The notes beneath the pieces were generated by a model. It ran no database searches, was not told the origin of the DNA, and worked only from the letters and a program-made list of their open reading frames with translations. Positions 56,370 through 64,000 of a stretch of DNA of 64,000 bases are shown one piece after another; position 1 is the stretch's first letter; each line of letters starts with the position of its first letter. A program made the position numbers and the translations under genes. The stretch covers positions 1-64,000 of the forward strand of contig NZ_JAHLOD010000013.1 in assembly GCF_018917145.1 (NCBI RefSeq), given 5' to 3'. The stretch is from Clostridium bornimense. GTDB taxonomy: Bacteria; Bacillota; Clostridia; Clostridiales; Clostridiaceae.

Positions 56370-56412
56370 AAAATCAACTCCCACAATAAATCTTCTTAAT
56401 CTATTGTGGGAG
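56370..56412 (-). terminator. Hairpin after nptA that contains the cwlD ribosome site
   Basis: On the minus strand CTCCCACAATA pairs with TATTGTGGGAG (56402-56412 with 56378-56388), followed by TTGATTTTTTTG. The GGGAG of the 3' arm is the best ribosome site for cwlD, and the T tract holds its TTG start. The element may be both a terminator and a translational mask. Confidence 0.7.
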
Positions 56413-56430
56413 TTTTATATCATTTATATA

Positions 56431-58038
56431 CTATTCATTTATAACTGATTGTGCAATATTAGTAGAATGATCTCCAATTCTTTCTAAGTTATTTAATAAG
56501 TCTAAGAAAATAGCGGAACTTTGCGCATTACACATTCCTGCATTAAGTCTCTTAATATGATCTTTTCTATATTCTTCTTCTAACTTATCAATTCTATTTT
56601 CAAATGTAAATACTAGTTTAGCTTTCTTTTCATCATTAATTCTAAATGCTTCTACAGCTGAATTTAAGGCATCATAAGTGTATTTATACATATCATCAAT
56701 TTGCTTAGTAGCAGTATCTGATATTTTTATTTTCTTTACAATCTTGTCTTTAGCCATTTCAGCTATATTAGTAGCATGATCTCCAATTCTCTCAATATCT
56801 TTAATGACATGGAATAAACTTGTTATTATATCATGATTTCTTTCATCTATATCTGTTTTAGATAATTGTACTAAATATGTTGTTATTTCTTCTTCTAACA
56901 AATCTATTAAAGCTTCATTTTCATCAATTTTTTCTAATAAAGACAAATCATTATTTTGAAATGCCTGCATAGCTTTTTCAAAATTGTCTTTAGCTTTAAT
57001 TGACATTCTATTAATCTCTTTAACAGTTTGATTAACAGCAATTGATGGAGTCTCTAAAATTCTTTCATCTAAATATTTTAACCCCATTTTTTCTCTTTCT
57101 TCATCACCTGGAATAATCTTATTAACGAAAGCTACAAGATATTTAATAAAAGGTGCTTGAATCAATACATTTGTTATATTAAATAACGTATGAGCATTTG
57201 CTATTTGTCTACCTACATTATTTGGTGTAATATGTTGTACTATAGTACCAAATGGTTTTAATAAGAATATGAATATTGTTGTACCAATTATATTAAAAGT
57301 TAAATGAACTAAAGCAGCTTTTCTTGCTGTCTTATTTGTACCTATACTAGATATTAATGCAGTGGCACAAGTACCTATATTATCACCTAATAGAATTGGT
57401 AGTAAAACATCTATTCCTATTGAATTATCTGCTGCAAGAACCACTAACACCCCTATAGTTGCAGATGAACTTTGTAACATAACAGTCATTAATACTCCAA
57501 CTGCTACTCCTAATAATGGATTTCCTCCAACTGCTTCTATAAGATTTAAGAATAATGGCGTATCCTTTAACGGAACCATTGCTGAAGACATAGTATTCAT
57601 TCCTAAAAATAAAATACCAAATCCTAAAATAGCTGTTCCAATCTCTTTTTGTCTTTGCTTTTTATTAAATAAGAAAAGAACTGCTCCTATGGCAATAAAT
57701 AAAGGCGCCCATTTAGTTAACTTTAATGCCACTAATTGTCCTGTAATAGTTGTTCCTATATTAGCTCCAAATATAACTCCAGCTGCTTGATACAGATTCA
57801 TTAAACCTGCATTAACAAATCCAACTACCATAACTGTAGTTGCAGAACTACTTTGAATCGCTGCTGATATAATAGCACCAGTAATTATACCTTTTACTGG
57901 ATTACTAGTTATCTTTTCAAATAAACCTTTTAGCTTATTTCCCGCAACATTTTGAAGTGCATCGCCCATTATTTTCATTCCATAAAGAAATAATCCTAGG
58001 CCCCCTAAAAGATTAATAACTAAAAAAAGATTATCCAT
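56431..58038 (-). CDS. Na/Pi cotransporter family protein with PhoU-like domain
   Basis: This 535-residue protein has about nine membrane segments with the duplicated Na/Pi signature QSSSATTVMVVGF and QSSSATIGVLVVL, GANIGTTITGQL and GDNIGTCATAL. A cytoplasmic C-terminal PhoU-like helical domain (about 335-535) repeats IERIGDHATNIAE and LERIGDHSTNIAQ. It should take up phosphate with sodium, the C-terminal part acting as a regulator. The GGAGG site precedes its ATG. Confidence 0.94.
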   Translation of the reverse strand: MDNLFLVINLLGGLGLFLYGMKIMGDALQNVAGNKLKGLFEKITSNPVKGIITGAIISAAIQSSSATTVMVVGFVNAGLMNLYQAAGVIFGANIGTTITGQLVALKLTKWAPLFIAIGAVLFLFNKKQRQKEIGTAILGFGILFLGMNTMSSAMVPLKDTPLFLNLIEAVGGNPLLGVAVGVLMTVMLQSSSATIGVLVVLAADNSIGIDVLLPILLGDNIGTCATALISSIGTNKTARKAALVHLTFNIIGTTIFIFLLKPFGTIVQHITPNNVGRQIANAHTLFNITNVLIQAPFIKYLVAFVNKIIPGDEEREKMGLKYLDERILETPSIAVNQTVKEINRMSIKAKDNFEKAMQAFQNNDLSLLEKIDENEALIDLLEEEITTYLVQLSKTDIDERNHDIITSLFHVIKDIERIGDHATNIAEMAKDKIVKKIKISDTATKQIDDMYKYTYDALNSAVEAFRINDEKKAKLVFTFENRIDKLEEEYRKDHIKRLNAGMCNAQSSAIFLDLLNNLERIGDHSTNIAQSVINE

Positions 58039-58123
58039 AAAATCTTTCCTCCCGGTTTTATCCTACCTTGTTAATAATACACAAACTTATACTATTTTAT
58101 AACGTATTTTATATTATCTTCTT

Positions 58124-58152
58124 AAAAAAAACAGAGAGGATACCCTCTCTGT
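58124..58152 (-). terminator. Terminator after rpsI
   Basis: ACAGAGAGG (58131-58139) pairs with CCTCTCTGT (58144-58152), followed by a T run on the minus strand. Confidence 0.9.
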
Positions 58153-58165
58153 AAACTTGTAGAAA

Positions 58166-58558
58166 CTATCTCTTTGAGAATTGTGGAGCTCTTCTTGCTT
58201 TCTTTAATCCGTACTTCTTTCTTTCCTTCATTCTAGGATCTCTTGTTACGAATCCAGCTTTCTTTAATTCTGGTTTTAAAGTCTCATCTGATTTAATTAA
58301 TGCTCTTGTTATACCGTGTCTGATAGCTCCAGCTTGACCTGTGAAACCACCACCATATACATTAACTATAACATCAAATTTATCCTTAGTTTCAGTTAAA
58401 TTTAATGGTTGATTAACTATATATCTTAAAGTTTCTAATCCGAAATAATTTTCGATATCTCTCTTATTTATTGTAACTTTTCCTTCACCTGGAACAAGTA
58501 TAACTCTTGCTACTGATTTTTTTCTTCTTCCTGTAGCCATGTATTGAACTTTTGCCAT
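58166..58558 (-). CDS. rpsI: 30S ribosomal protein S9
   Basis: This 130-residue protein begins [19 protein letters not shown] and ends in the family's [12 protein letters not shown] tail, which reaches the P-site t[17 protein letters not shown] is the core signature. It follows rplM by 26 bases, the usual pair. Confidence 0.98.
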   Translation of the reverse strand: MAKVQYMATGRRKKSVARVILVPGEGKVTINKRDIENYFGLETLRYIVNQPLNLTETKDKFDVIVNVYGGGFTGQAGAIRHGITRALIKSDETLKPELKKAGFVTRDPRMKERKKYGLKKARRAPQFSKR

Positions 58559-58584
58559 TTTATTTCCTCCTCTCGACCTCTATA

Positions 58585-59019
58585 TTAATATTTTAATTCT
58601 AATACTTGTGGATTTTGAGCTTCATGATTGTGCTCAGAACCAGCATATACTTTTAACTTCTTAGCCATTTGTCTTCCTAAGATTCCCTTTGGTAACATTC
58701 TTCTAACAGCTTCTTGGAAAACAAATTCTGGTTTCTTAGCTAATGCATCTCTATATGGCATTTCTTTTAATCCGCCTGGATATAAAGAGTGATGTCTTAA
58801 CATCTTTTGATCTAATTTCTTACCAGTTAAAACAACTTTGTCTGCATTTAATATGATAACGAAATCACCACAATCAACGTTTGGAGTAAATTCTGGCTTA
58901 TTCTTACCTCTTAATATAGTAGCAACTTGGCTTGCTGCTCTACCTAGTGGTTTACCAGCAACATCAATTACATACCAATTTCTCTTAACTTCATCATTCT
59001 TTGCTAAGTATGATTTCAT
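58585..59019 (-). CDS. rplM: 50S ribosomal protein L13
   Basis: This 144-residue protein begins [19 protein letters not shown] and contains [15 protein letters not shown] and [18 protein letters not shown]. The start is set by GGAGGG and by the usual length. The open frame continues 56 codons upstream but only through the promoter and leader. Confidence 0.97.
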   Translation of the reverse strand: MKSYLAKNDEVKRNWYVIDVAGKPLGRAASQVATILRGKNKPEFTPNVDCGDFVIILNADKVVLTGKKLDQKMLRHHSLYPGGLKEMPYRDALAKKPEFVFQEAVRRMLPKGILGRQMAKKLKVYAGSEHNHEAQNPQVLELKY

Positions 59020-59124
59020 TTTGTACCCTCCTAAATCTTTGCTTTTTAAATTATTTATTAACTCGTTCTTAATGCTTTTATTTAAAGTCCCATAACCGTC
59101 CGGAACTTCTCGGCCTAACAAACA
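59020..59124 (-). ncRNA. Structured leader of rplM-rpsI, possible L13 autoregulatory leader
   Basis: The about 105-base leader between the promoter and rplM contains a GC-rich segment unlike its surroundings, with AAGTTCC/GGGACTT and CCG/CGG pairings near 59085-59110. An L13 leader is known in Firmicutes. I cannot confirm the match by eye. Confidence 0.4.
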
Positions 59125-59130
59125 ATATTC

Positions 59131-59159
59131 ATTATAATACATTGACCCTGGTGTGTCAA
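59131..59159 (-). promoter_or_regulatory. Consensus sigma-A promoter of rplM-rpsI
   Basis: On the minus strand TTGACA (59154-59159) and TATAAT (59131-59136) are separated by exactly 17 bases. It allows rplM-rpsI to be transcribed independently of the upstream truA unit. Confidence 0.88.
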
Positions 59160-59241
59160 CAAATTTATAAAATTTATTATTTATCAAGGTTTACAGCTAT
59201 AATCAACATCTAAAACTACATTTGTCGGTGTGTCGCATCTT

Positions 59242-59976
59242 CTAATAAAATACTTTTACTAACTTTAATCCTAAAGCTGGTGCCGTTTTTCCAGCTTTAC
59301 TTCTATCTTTACTTTCTATTATATCTAAAACTTGCTCTGGTTTCTTATAACCCAATCCAACATCGATAAGAGTACCAGCTATTATTCTTACCATATTATA
59401 TAAAAATCCATCACCAGTAACATAAATTTTAATATAATTTTCGTCTTTTTCTATTTTAATATCTTTAATAGTCCTTACTGTAGAATTAACTTCACTTCCA
59501 TTATTCTGAAATGCTTTGAAATCTTTTTCCCCTATCATATATTTAGATCCTTCAATCATTAATTCTATATTTAATGGCTTATAAATATGATGATAATATC
59601 TACTGTTTAATGGACTTCTGATAGGTTGATTCAAAATAGAATAACAATACATCTTACCTGTAGAAGAAAATCTAGCATGAAATTCTTCATCCACCTCTTC
59701 AGATTTTATAACAACAATATCATTTGGTAACTTTTGATTAATTACTATAAAAAACTTTTCTCCTGGTATTGTGCTATTAGTATAAAAATTAGCTACATAT
59801 CCTGTAGCATGAACCCCTGAATCTGTCCTACTACATCCTATTAAATCAATAGTTTCACCGGTAACAGCACTTATAGCCTTTTCAATTTTCTGTTGAACTG
59901 TATTTCCATCTGGTTGCTTCTGCCACCCATAATAATTTGTACCATCATATTCTATAACAAGCTTAATATTCTTCAA
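59242..59976 (-). CDS. truA: tRNA pseudouridine synthase A
   Basis: This 244-residue enzyme modifies U38-U40 in tRNA anticodon arms. It has YDGTNYYGWQKQP, the catalytic aspartate in GCSRTDSGVHATG, and GDGFLYNMVRIIAGTL. The start is TTG three bases after the ecfT stop, with the ribosome site GGTGGG inside the last ecfT codons. Confidence 0.96.
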   Translation of the reverse strand: MKNIKLVIEYDGTNYYGWQKQPDGNTVQQKIEKAISAVTGETIDLIGCSRTDSGVHATGYVANFYTNSTIPGEKFFIVINQKLPNDIVVIKSEEVDEEFHARFSSTGKMYCYSILNQPIRSPLNSRYYHHIYKPLNIELMIEGSKYMIGEKDFKAFQNNGSEVNSTVRTIKDIKIEKDENYIKIYVTGDGFLYNMVRIIAGTLIDVGLGYKKPEQVLDIIESKDRSKAGKTAPALGLKLVKVFY

Positions 59977-59979
59977 ACT

Positions 59980-60792
59980 TTAAATCCCACCTATATAAAA
60001 TTTACTTATAATTGTTATAACTACAATTACACTCATTACAATAAACGCAATAAAATCTCTTTTTTGAAATTGTAATTTTTTCATTCGAGTTCTTCCCTTA
60101 CCACCTCTATAACAACGAGATTCCATTGCCATAGCAAGTTCATCAGCTCTTCTAAAAGAAGATATGAATAATGGTACCAATATAGGTATCATTGATTTTG
60201 CTCTCTTCATTATACCTCCAGATTCCAAATCAGCTCCTCTTGCCATTTGAGCCTTTTTTATTTTCTCTGTTTCATCAATTAATGTAGGTATAAATCTCAA
60301 TGCTATTGTCATCATCATGGCAATATCATGTGCTATAGAGTTATCCTTTTTTCTTGGATTAAATAAAATTTCTAATCCATCAGTAAGCTCTATAGGTGAT
60401 GTGGTAAGAGTTAATAGTGATGTCCCCACTACTAATAATATTATCCTAATTATCATAAAGGCAGCGGTTATTAGTCCTTCTTTATATATACTAATAATTC
60501 CCCATTTAAAAAGTAAAATATCGCCTCTTACTAAAAATATGTTCAGTAATGCTGTAATCAATACTAAGAAAAATACTGGTTTTACTCCTTTATATATGTA
60601 AGATAATTTTATATCTGATATGTATATAATTCCTATGGTAAAAAGACCTATTATTCCATATGAAATAAAATTATTTGCTATAAATATATTAATTATATAA
60701 ATAAATGCAATTATAAGTTTGGTTCTTGGATCTAATTTATGAACAGTAGATTCACCTGGTATATATTGACCTATAGTTATATCTTTAAGCAT
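59980..60792 (-). CDS. ecfT: Energy-coupling factor transporter, transmembrane subunit EcfT
   Basis: This 270-residue membrane protein has about five to six segments and the two coupling motifs: [11 protein letters not shown] and [15 protein letters not shown]. It links substrate-binding S components to the two ATPases for vitamin or metal uptake. It overlaps ecfA2 by eight bases. No S component lies in the window. Confidence 0.95.
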   Translation of the reverse strand: MLKDITIGQYIPGESTVHKLDPRTKLIIAFIYIINIFIANNFISYGIIGLFTIGIIYISDIKLSYIYKGVKPVFFLVLITALLNIFLVRGDILLFKWGIISIYKEGLITAAFMIIRIILLVVGTSLLTLTTSPIELTDGLEILFNPRKKDNSIAHDIAMMMTIALRFIPTLIDETEKIKKAQMARGADLESGGIMKRAKSMIPILVPLFISSFRRADELAMAMESRCYRGGKGRTRMKKLQFQKRDFIAFIVMSVIVVITIISKFYIGGI

Positions 60793-61651
60793 TATTCTTC
60801 TCCCCTAATACCCTTAATATTTCTTTCTTAGCTTCTTCTATAGTGTATATTTCATCACTAATATTAAAACCTGCTTCTTTCAGCCTCATTTGAAGATATT
60901 TTACTTCAGGTACTGCTAATCCCAATCTTTCTAATAAATCTACTTGTCTAAATACCTCACTACAACTACCATCAAGTTCTATAGAACCATTATTCATAAC
61001 AATAATTCTTTGTGCAAATCTAGCTACATCCTCCATAGAATGAGATACAATAATTATTGTCATATTATATTTATCATGCAATTCCTTAATCCTATTTAAT
61101 ATCTCATCTCTACCTATAGGATCTAATCCAGCTGTAGGTTCATCTAAAATTAAAACACTTGGTTCCATAGCCACTATTCCAGCTATAGCAACCCTTCTCT
61201 TTTCACCTCCACTTAATTCAAATGGAGACTTATTTCTATATCGTTCATAATCAAGACCTACAATTTCCATTGATTTCTTTACTAAATCATTTATTTCCTC
61301 TTCTTTATCAATACCGATATTCTTAGGACCATAGGCTATATCTTTTTCCACAGTCTCCTCAAAAAGTTGATATTCCGGATATTGAAATACTAATCCTACC
61401 TTCTTCCTTATATCAGATAAACTGACTTCCTTGCTATCTAATTCATTATTATCTATATATATAGAACCACTAGTAGGTTTTAGTAGTCCATTAATATGTT
61501 GTATAAGTGTTGATTTTCCTGAACCAGTATGTCCAATTAAAGCTATAAACTCACCATTCTCAATTTCGATATTTATATTTTTCAATGCAACTTTTTCAAA
61601 AGGCGAATTAGGCATATATACATGGTTCAAATTTTCTATCTTAATTGACAT
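60785..61651 (-). CDS. ecfA2: Energy-coupling factor ATPase EcfA2
   Basis: This 288-residue ABC ATPase has Walker [11 protein letters not shown]-loop [13 protein letters not shown], signature [11 protein letters not shown] and Walker [13 protein letters not shown]. It forms a heterodimer with EcfA1. It overlaps ecfA1 by 16 bases and ecfT by 8. Confidence 0.95.
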   Translation of the reverse strand: MSIKIENLNHVYMPNSPFEKVALKNINIEIENGEFIALIGHTGSGKSTLIQHINGLLKPTSGSIYIDNNELDSKEVSLSDIRKKVGLVFQYPEYQLFEETVEKDIAYGPKNIGIDKEEEINDLVKKSMEIVGLDYERYRNKSPFELSGGEKRRVAIAGIVAMEPSVLILDEPTAGLDPIGRDEILNRIKELHDKYNMTIIIVSHSMEDVARFAQRIIVMNNGSIELDGSCSEVFRQVDLLERLGLAVPEVKYLQMRLKEAGFNISDEIYTIEEAKKEILRVLGEKNNA

Positions 61652-62472
61652 AACTCTCTCACCATCTCATCTATACTTAAAATATCTTTATTAATATTTA
61701 TACCTTCTTTTCTCAATTCAAAGGCTAATTCCGTCATTTGAGGTACATCCAACCCCATTTTTTTAATCTCTGCTACATTCTGAAATATTTCCCTTGGAGT
61801 GCCTTGTAGTCTTATTTCGCCTTTATCCATAACAATAATTCTGTCAGCTTCAGCAGCTTCATTCATATAATGAGTAATTGTAATAATAGTTATACCTAAA
61901 TCTTTGTTTAACTTTTTCATTATATCCATTATTTCTTTTCTACCACTTGGATCAAGCATCGAAGTAGCCTCATCAAAAATTATACACTTAGGTTCCATAG
62001 CTAAAATTCCTGCTATAGCTACCCTTTGTTTTTGGCCACCTGATAATAAATGAGGTGCATTTCTTTTAAATTCAAGCATTTTAACTTTATTTAGAGCTGA
62101 GTCTACTCTCTCCCTAATTTCTTCAGAAGGTACTCCTAAGTTTTCCGGACCAAAAGCCACATCTTCTTCAACTACAGTAGCAACCATTTGGTTATCGGGA
62201 TTTTGAAATACCATACCTACATTTTGCCTTATGTCCCATATCTTTTCTTCATCTCTCGTATCTATGTTATCAACTAACATAACCCCTTCTGTAGGAATAA
62301 ATAGACCATTAAAATTTTTAGCTATAGTAGATTTGCCTGATCCATTTCTACCTAATATAGCTAAAAATTCACCTTTTTTAACTTCTAAATTAACGTTATT
62401 CACAGCAAATACAAGATCTGATTCAGAATATTTATAACTTACATTTTCACCTTTTATAATATATTCTTCCAT
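61636..62472 (-). CDS. ecfA1: Energy-coupling factor ATPase EcfA1
   Basis: This roughly 278-residue ABC ATPase has Walker [26 protein letters not shown], signature [11 protein letters not shown] and Walker [12 protein letters not shown]. The start MEEYIIKG follows AGGGGTG; a seven-residue upstream extension has no ribosome site. A hairpin between rplQ and this gene probably lowers ecf expression relative to the ribosomal genes. Confidence 0.95.
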   Translation of the reverse strand: MEEYIIKGENVSYKYSESDLVFAVNNVNLEVKKGEFLAILGRNGSGKSTIAKNFNGLFIPTEGVMLVDNIDTRDEEKIWDIRQNVGMVFQNPDNQMVATVVEEDVAFGPENLGVPSEEIRERVDSALNKVKMLEFKRNAPHLLSGGQKQRVAIAGILAMEPKCIIFDEATSMLDPSGRKEIMDIMKKLNKDLGITIITITHYMNEAAEADRIIVMDKGEIRLQGTPREIFQNVAEIKKMGLDVPQMTELAFELRKEGININKDILSIDEMVRELCQLR

Positions 62473-62490
62473 AAAAACACCCCTATATAA

Positions 62491-62523
62491 CAAAATGGGG
62501 ACTAAGGTATAAACTTAATCCCC
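62491..62523 (-). terminator. Weak terminator or attenuator between rplQ and ecfA1
   Basis: On the minus strand GGGGATTAAG (62514-62523) pairs with CTTAGTCCCC (62497-62506) with one wobble, then a T-rich but interrupted tail. The CCCC arm could also pair with the GGGG of the ecfA1 ribosome site. Confidence 0.6.
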
Positions 62524-62529
62524 TGTATA

Positions 62530-62871
62530 TTATACTAATTCTAATATAACAACTTCTGCTCCATCGCCTCTTCTTGGGCCCATTTTGTAGATTCTAGTGT
62601 ATCCACCATTTCTTTCTGCATATTGTGGAGCAATTTCATCAAATAGCTTTGTTACAACTGTTTCTTCAGTAACGAAAGCAAGTACTTGTCTTCTAGCATG
62701 AAGATCTCCTCTTTTTGCAAGAGTAATCATTTTTTCTGCTAAGCTTTGAGTTTCTTTCGCTCTAGTTACAGTTGTTTCAATCTTACCATGCTTTAAAAAA
62801 CTAGTAACAAGATTTCTTAACATAGCTTTTCTTTGATCAGTTGGACGACCTAATTTACGATATCCTGCCAT
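62530..62871 (-). CDS. rplQ: 50S ribosomal protein L17
   Basis: This 113-residue protein begins [20 protein letters not shown] and ends with [17 protein letters not shown], both diagnostic of L17. It lies 14 bases behind rpoA. Confidence 0.98.
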   Translation of the reverse strand: MAGYRKLGRPTDQRKAMLRNLVTSFLKHGKIETTVTRAKETQSLAEKMITLAKRGDLHARRQVLAFVTEETVVTKLFDEIAPQYAERNGGYTRIYKMGPRRGDGAEVVILELV

Positions 62872-62885
62872 CTACTGTACCCTCC

Positions 62886-63833
62886 TTACTCGTCTTCCGG
62901 CTTTAAATTTAATCCTAACGCCGTTAATTTTTGTTCTACTTCTTCTAAAGACTTTTTACCAAGGTTTCTAACCTTCATCATGTCTTCCATGCTTCTCTCA
63001 GTTAATTCTTGAACTGTATTTATACCAGCTCTCTTTAAGCAATTGTAACTTCTAACTGAAAGATCTAGTTCTTCTATAGTCATTTCAAGAACCTTTTCTT
63101 TTTTATCTTCTTCCTTCTCAACCATTATTTCTACATTATCTGCATTATCAGTTAATGTCATAAATAACTTGAAGTGTTCTATTAAAATCTTAGCCGCAAG
63201 ACTGATTGCTTCTTCTGTTCTAATTGTTCCATTACTCCAAACTTCTAGAGTTAGTTTATCATAATCTGTGATTTGACCAACTCTAGTATTTTCAACTTTG
63301 AAGTTTACTCTTTGTATTGGAGTATAAATAGAGTCAACAGCAATAGTTCCGATAGGCATATCGTCTCTCTTATTTCTGTTTTGAGTTACATATCCTCTAC
63401 CTCTATTTACTTCAATTTCCATTCTAAGCTTACCGTCTTCATCTAAAGTTGCGATATGAACATCTTTGTTTATTACTTCAACGTCTATATCACCTTTAAT
63501 ATCGCCAGCTTTAACTTCGCAAGGACCTACTGCATCAATATACAGCGTTCTTGGTCCTTCTCCATCCATTTTAAAGCATACACCTTTTATGTTAAGGACT
63601 ATTTCAGTAACATCTTCTTTAACACCCTTAACTGTTGAGAATTCATGAAGAACTCCATCTATCTTAATTGAGTTTGCAGCGACTCCTGGTAAAGAAGAAA
63701 GTAATATTCTTCTTAAGGAGTTTCCTAATGTTATACCGTATCCTCTTTCAAGTGGTTCTATCACAAACTTACCATATGAACCATTTTCGCTTGCTTCAAC
63801 GCATTCAATTTTTGGCTTTTCGATTTCTAACAT
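62886..63833 (-). CDS. rpoA: RNA polymerase alpha subunit
   Basis: This 315-residue protein has the N-terminal dimerisation domain ([18 protein letters not shown]) and the C-terminal DNA- and activator-binding domain ([32 protein letters not shown]). The length is normal for clostridia. AGGAGGG precedes the ATG. Confidence 0.98.
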   Translation of the reverse strand: MLEIEKPKIECVEASENGSYGKFVIEPLERGYGITLGNSLRRILLSSLPGVAANSIKIDGVLHEFSTVKGVKEDVTEIVLNIKGVCFKMDGEGPRTLYIDAVGPCEVKAGDIKGDIDVEVINKDVHIATLDEDGKLRMEIEVNRGRGYVTQNRNKRDDMPIGTIAVDSIYTPIQRVNFKVENTRVGQITDYDKLTLEVWSNGTIRTEEAISLAAKILIEHFKLFMTLTDNADNVEIMVEKEEDKKEKVLEMTIEELDLSVRSYNCLKRAGINTVQELTERSMEDMMKVRNLGKKSLEEVEQKLTALGLNLKPEDE

Positions 63834-63899
63834 TAAATAACCCTCCTTATTTTAAAAGTTGGCAACCTAATCTGAGGGCAACTGACTTTACTCTATTTA

Positions 63900-64000
63900 T
63901 TACTTACTGTATAACTCAACGATTAATGTTTCGTTAACAGGTACATCTATATCTTCTCTTGCTGGAATAGCTTCTACTTTACCAGTAAATGTAGCTACAT
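63900..64000 (-). CDS. rpsD: 30S ribosomal protein S4, C-terminal end (partial)
   Basis: The window cuts this gene. The 33 visible codons end with [21 protein letters not shown], the S4 C-terminus, and the gene sits directly before rpoA as in the alpha operon. The start lies beyond position 64000. Confidence 0.93.
   Translation of the reverse strand, partial: VATFTGKVEAIPAREDIDVPVNETLIVELYSK

Noticed and set aside
57362-57790. 142-codon plus-strand frame inside the Na/Pi cotransporter gene
   Set aside because: It is an antisense shadow of a well-supported gene without a ribosome site.
1-64000. CRISPR arrays, insertion sequences, rRNA or tRNA genes
   Set aside because: No regularly spaced repeats, transposase-like proteins, or tRNA/rRNA signatures were seen in any part of the window.

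Overview
The window is strongly A+T-rich and looks like the chromosome of a spore-forming, butyrate-producing Clostridium of the sensu stricto group. The evidence is the end of the spc/alpha ribosomal operon (rpsD-rpoA-rplQ-ecfA1-ecfA2-ecfT-truA-rplM-rpsI), a ptb-buk pair, spore cortex genes (SleB-like, CwlD), an alr-ndoAI-ndoA block and a TPP-controlled thi operon. Nearly every gene is on the minus strand; only yihY, a formate/nitrite transporter, a SleB-like hydrolase and an HPr-PAS-AAA+ regulator are on the plus strand. I see no phage, insertion sequence, CRISPR array, rRNA or tRNA.

Layout. 1-5.1 kb: a split transketolase, the NdoA/NdoAI toxin-antitoxin pair, alanine racemase, a GerS-like membrane protein and a small DUF6514-type protein. 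5.1-6.8 kb: a long AT-rich gap, then yihY. 6.8-13.2 kb: a four-gene operon behind a consensus sigma-A promoter, encoding a GrpE-like protein, a lidless Hsp70, a HEAT-like repeat protein and a beta-CASP metallo-nuclease fused to a helical N-terminal region. I could not match this operon to a named system, and it is the best candidate here for something undescribed. 13.4-18.9 kb: a TerB-like protein and thiSFGHC plus a TenI/ThiE protein under a TPP riboswitch. 18.9-26.8 kb: two tandem alkaline phosphatases, a secreted protein of unknown function, an FNT channel, a glycosyltransferase with repeats, PnuC behind a structured leader, and a STAS-like protein.

26.8-42.7 kb: a surface polysaccharide locus. 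It holds glmM, rfbA-rfbB-rfbC (no rfbD), an ABC exporter, three tandem large dual-GT2 proteins with complementary decay of their catalytic modules, further GT2 enzymes and a WbaP-type initiating transferase. 43-45 kb: butyrate formation (ptb-buk) with a good Rex operator. 45-49 kb: an FAD oxidoreductase and cdaR-cdaA for c-di-AMP. 49-56 kb: a SleB-like hydrolase, a TPR protein, dut, ptsI and, divergently, an HPr-PAS-AAA+ regulator lacking the GAFTGA loop, with two matching palindromes between the two genes. CwlD and a Na/Pi cotransporter follow. 58-64 kb: ribosomal protein, RNA polymerase, pseudouridine synthase and ECF transporter genes.

All identifications are by reading motifs. No database search was run.
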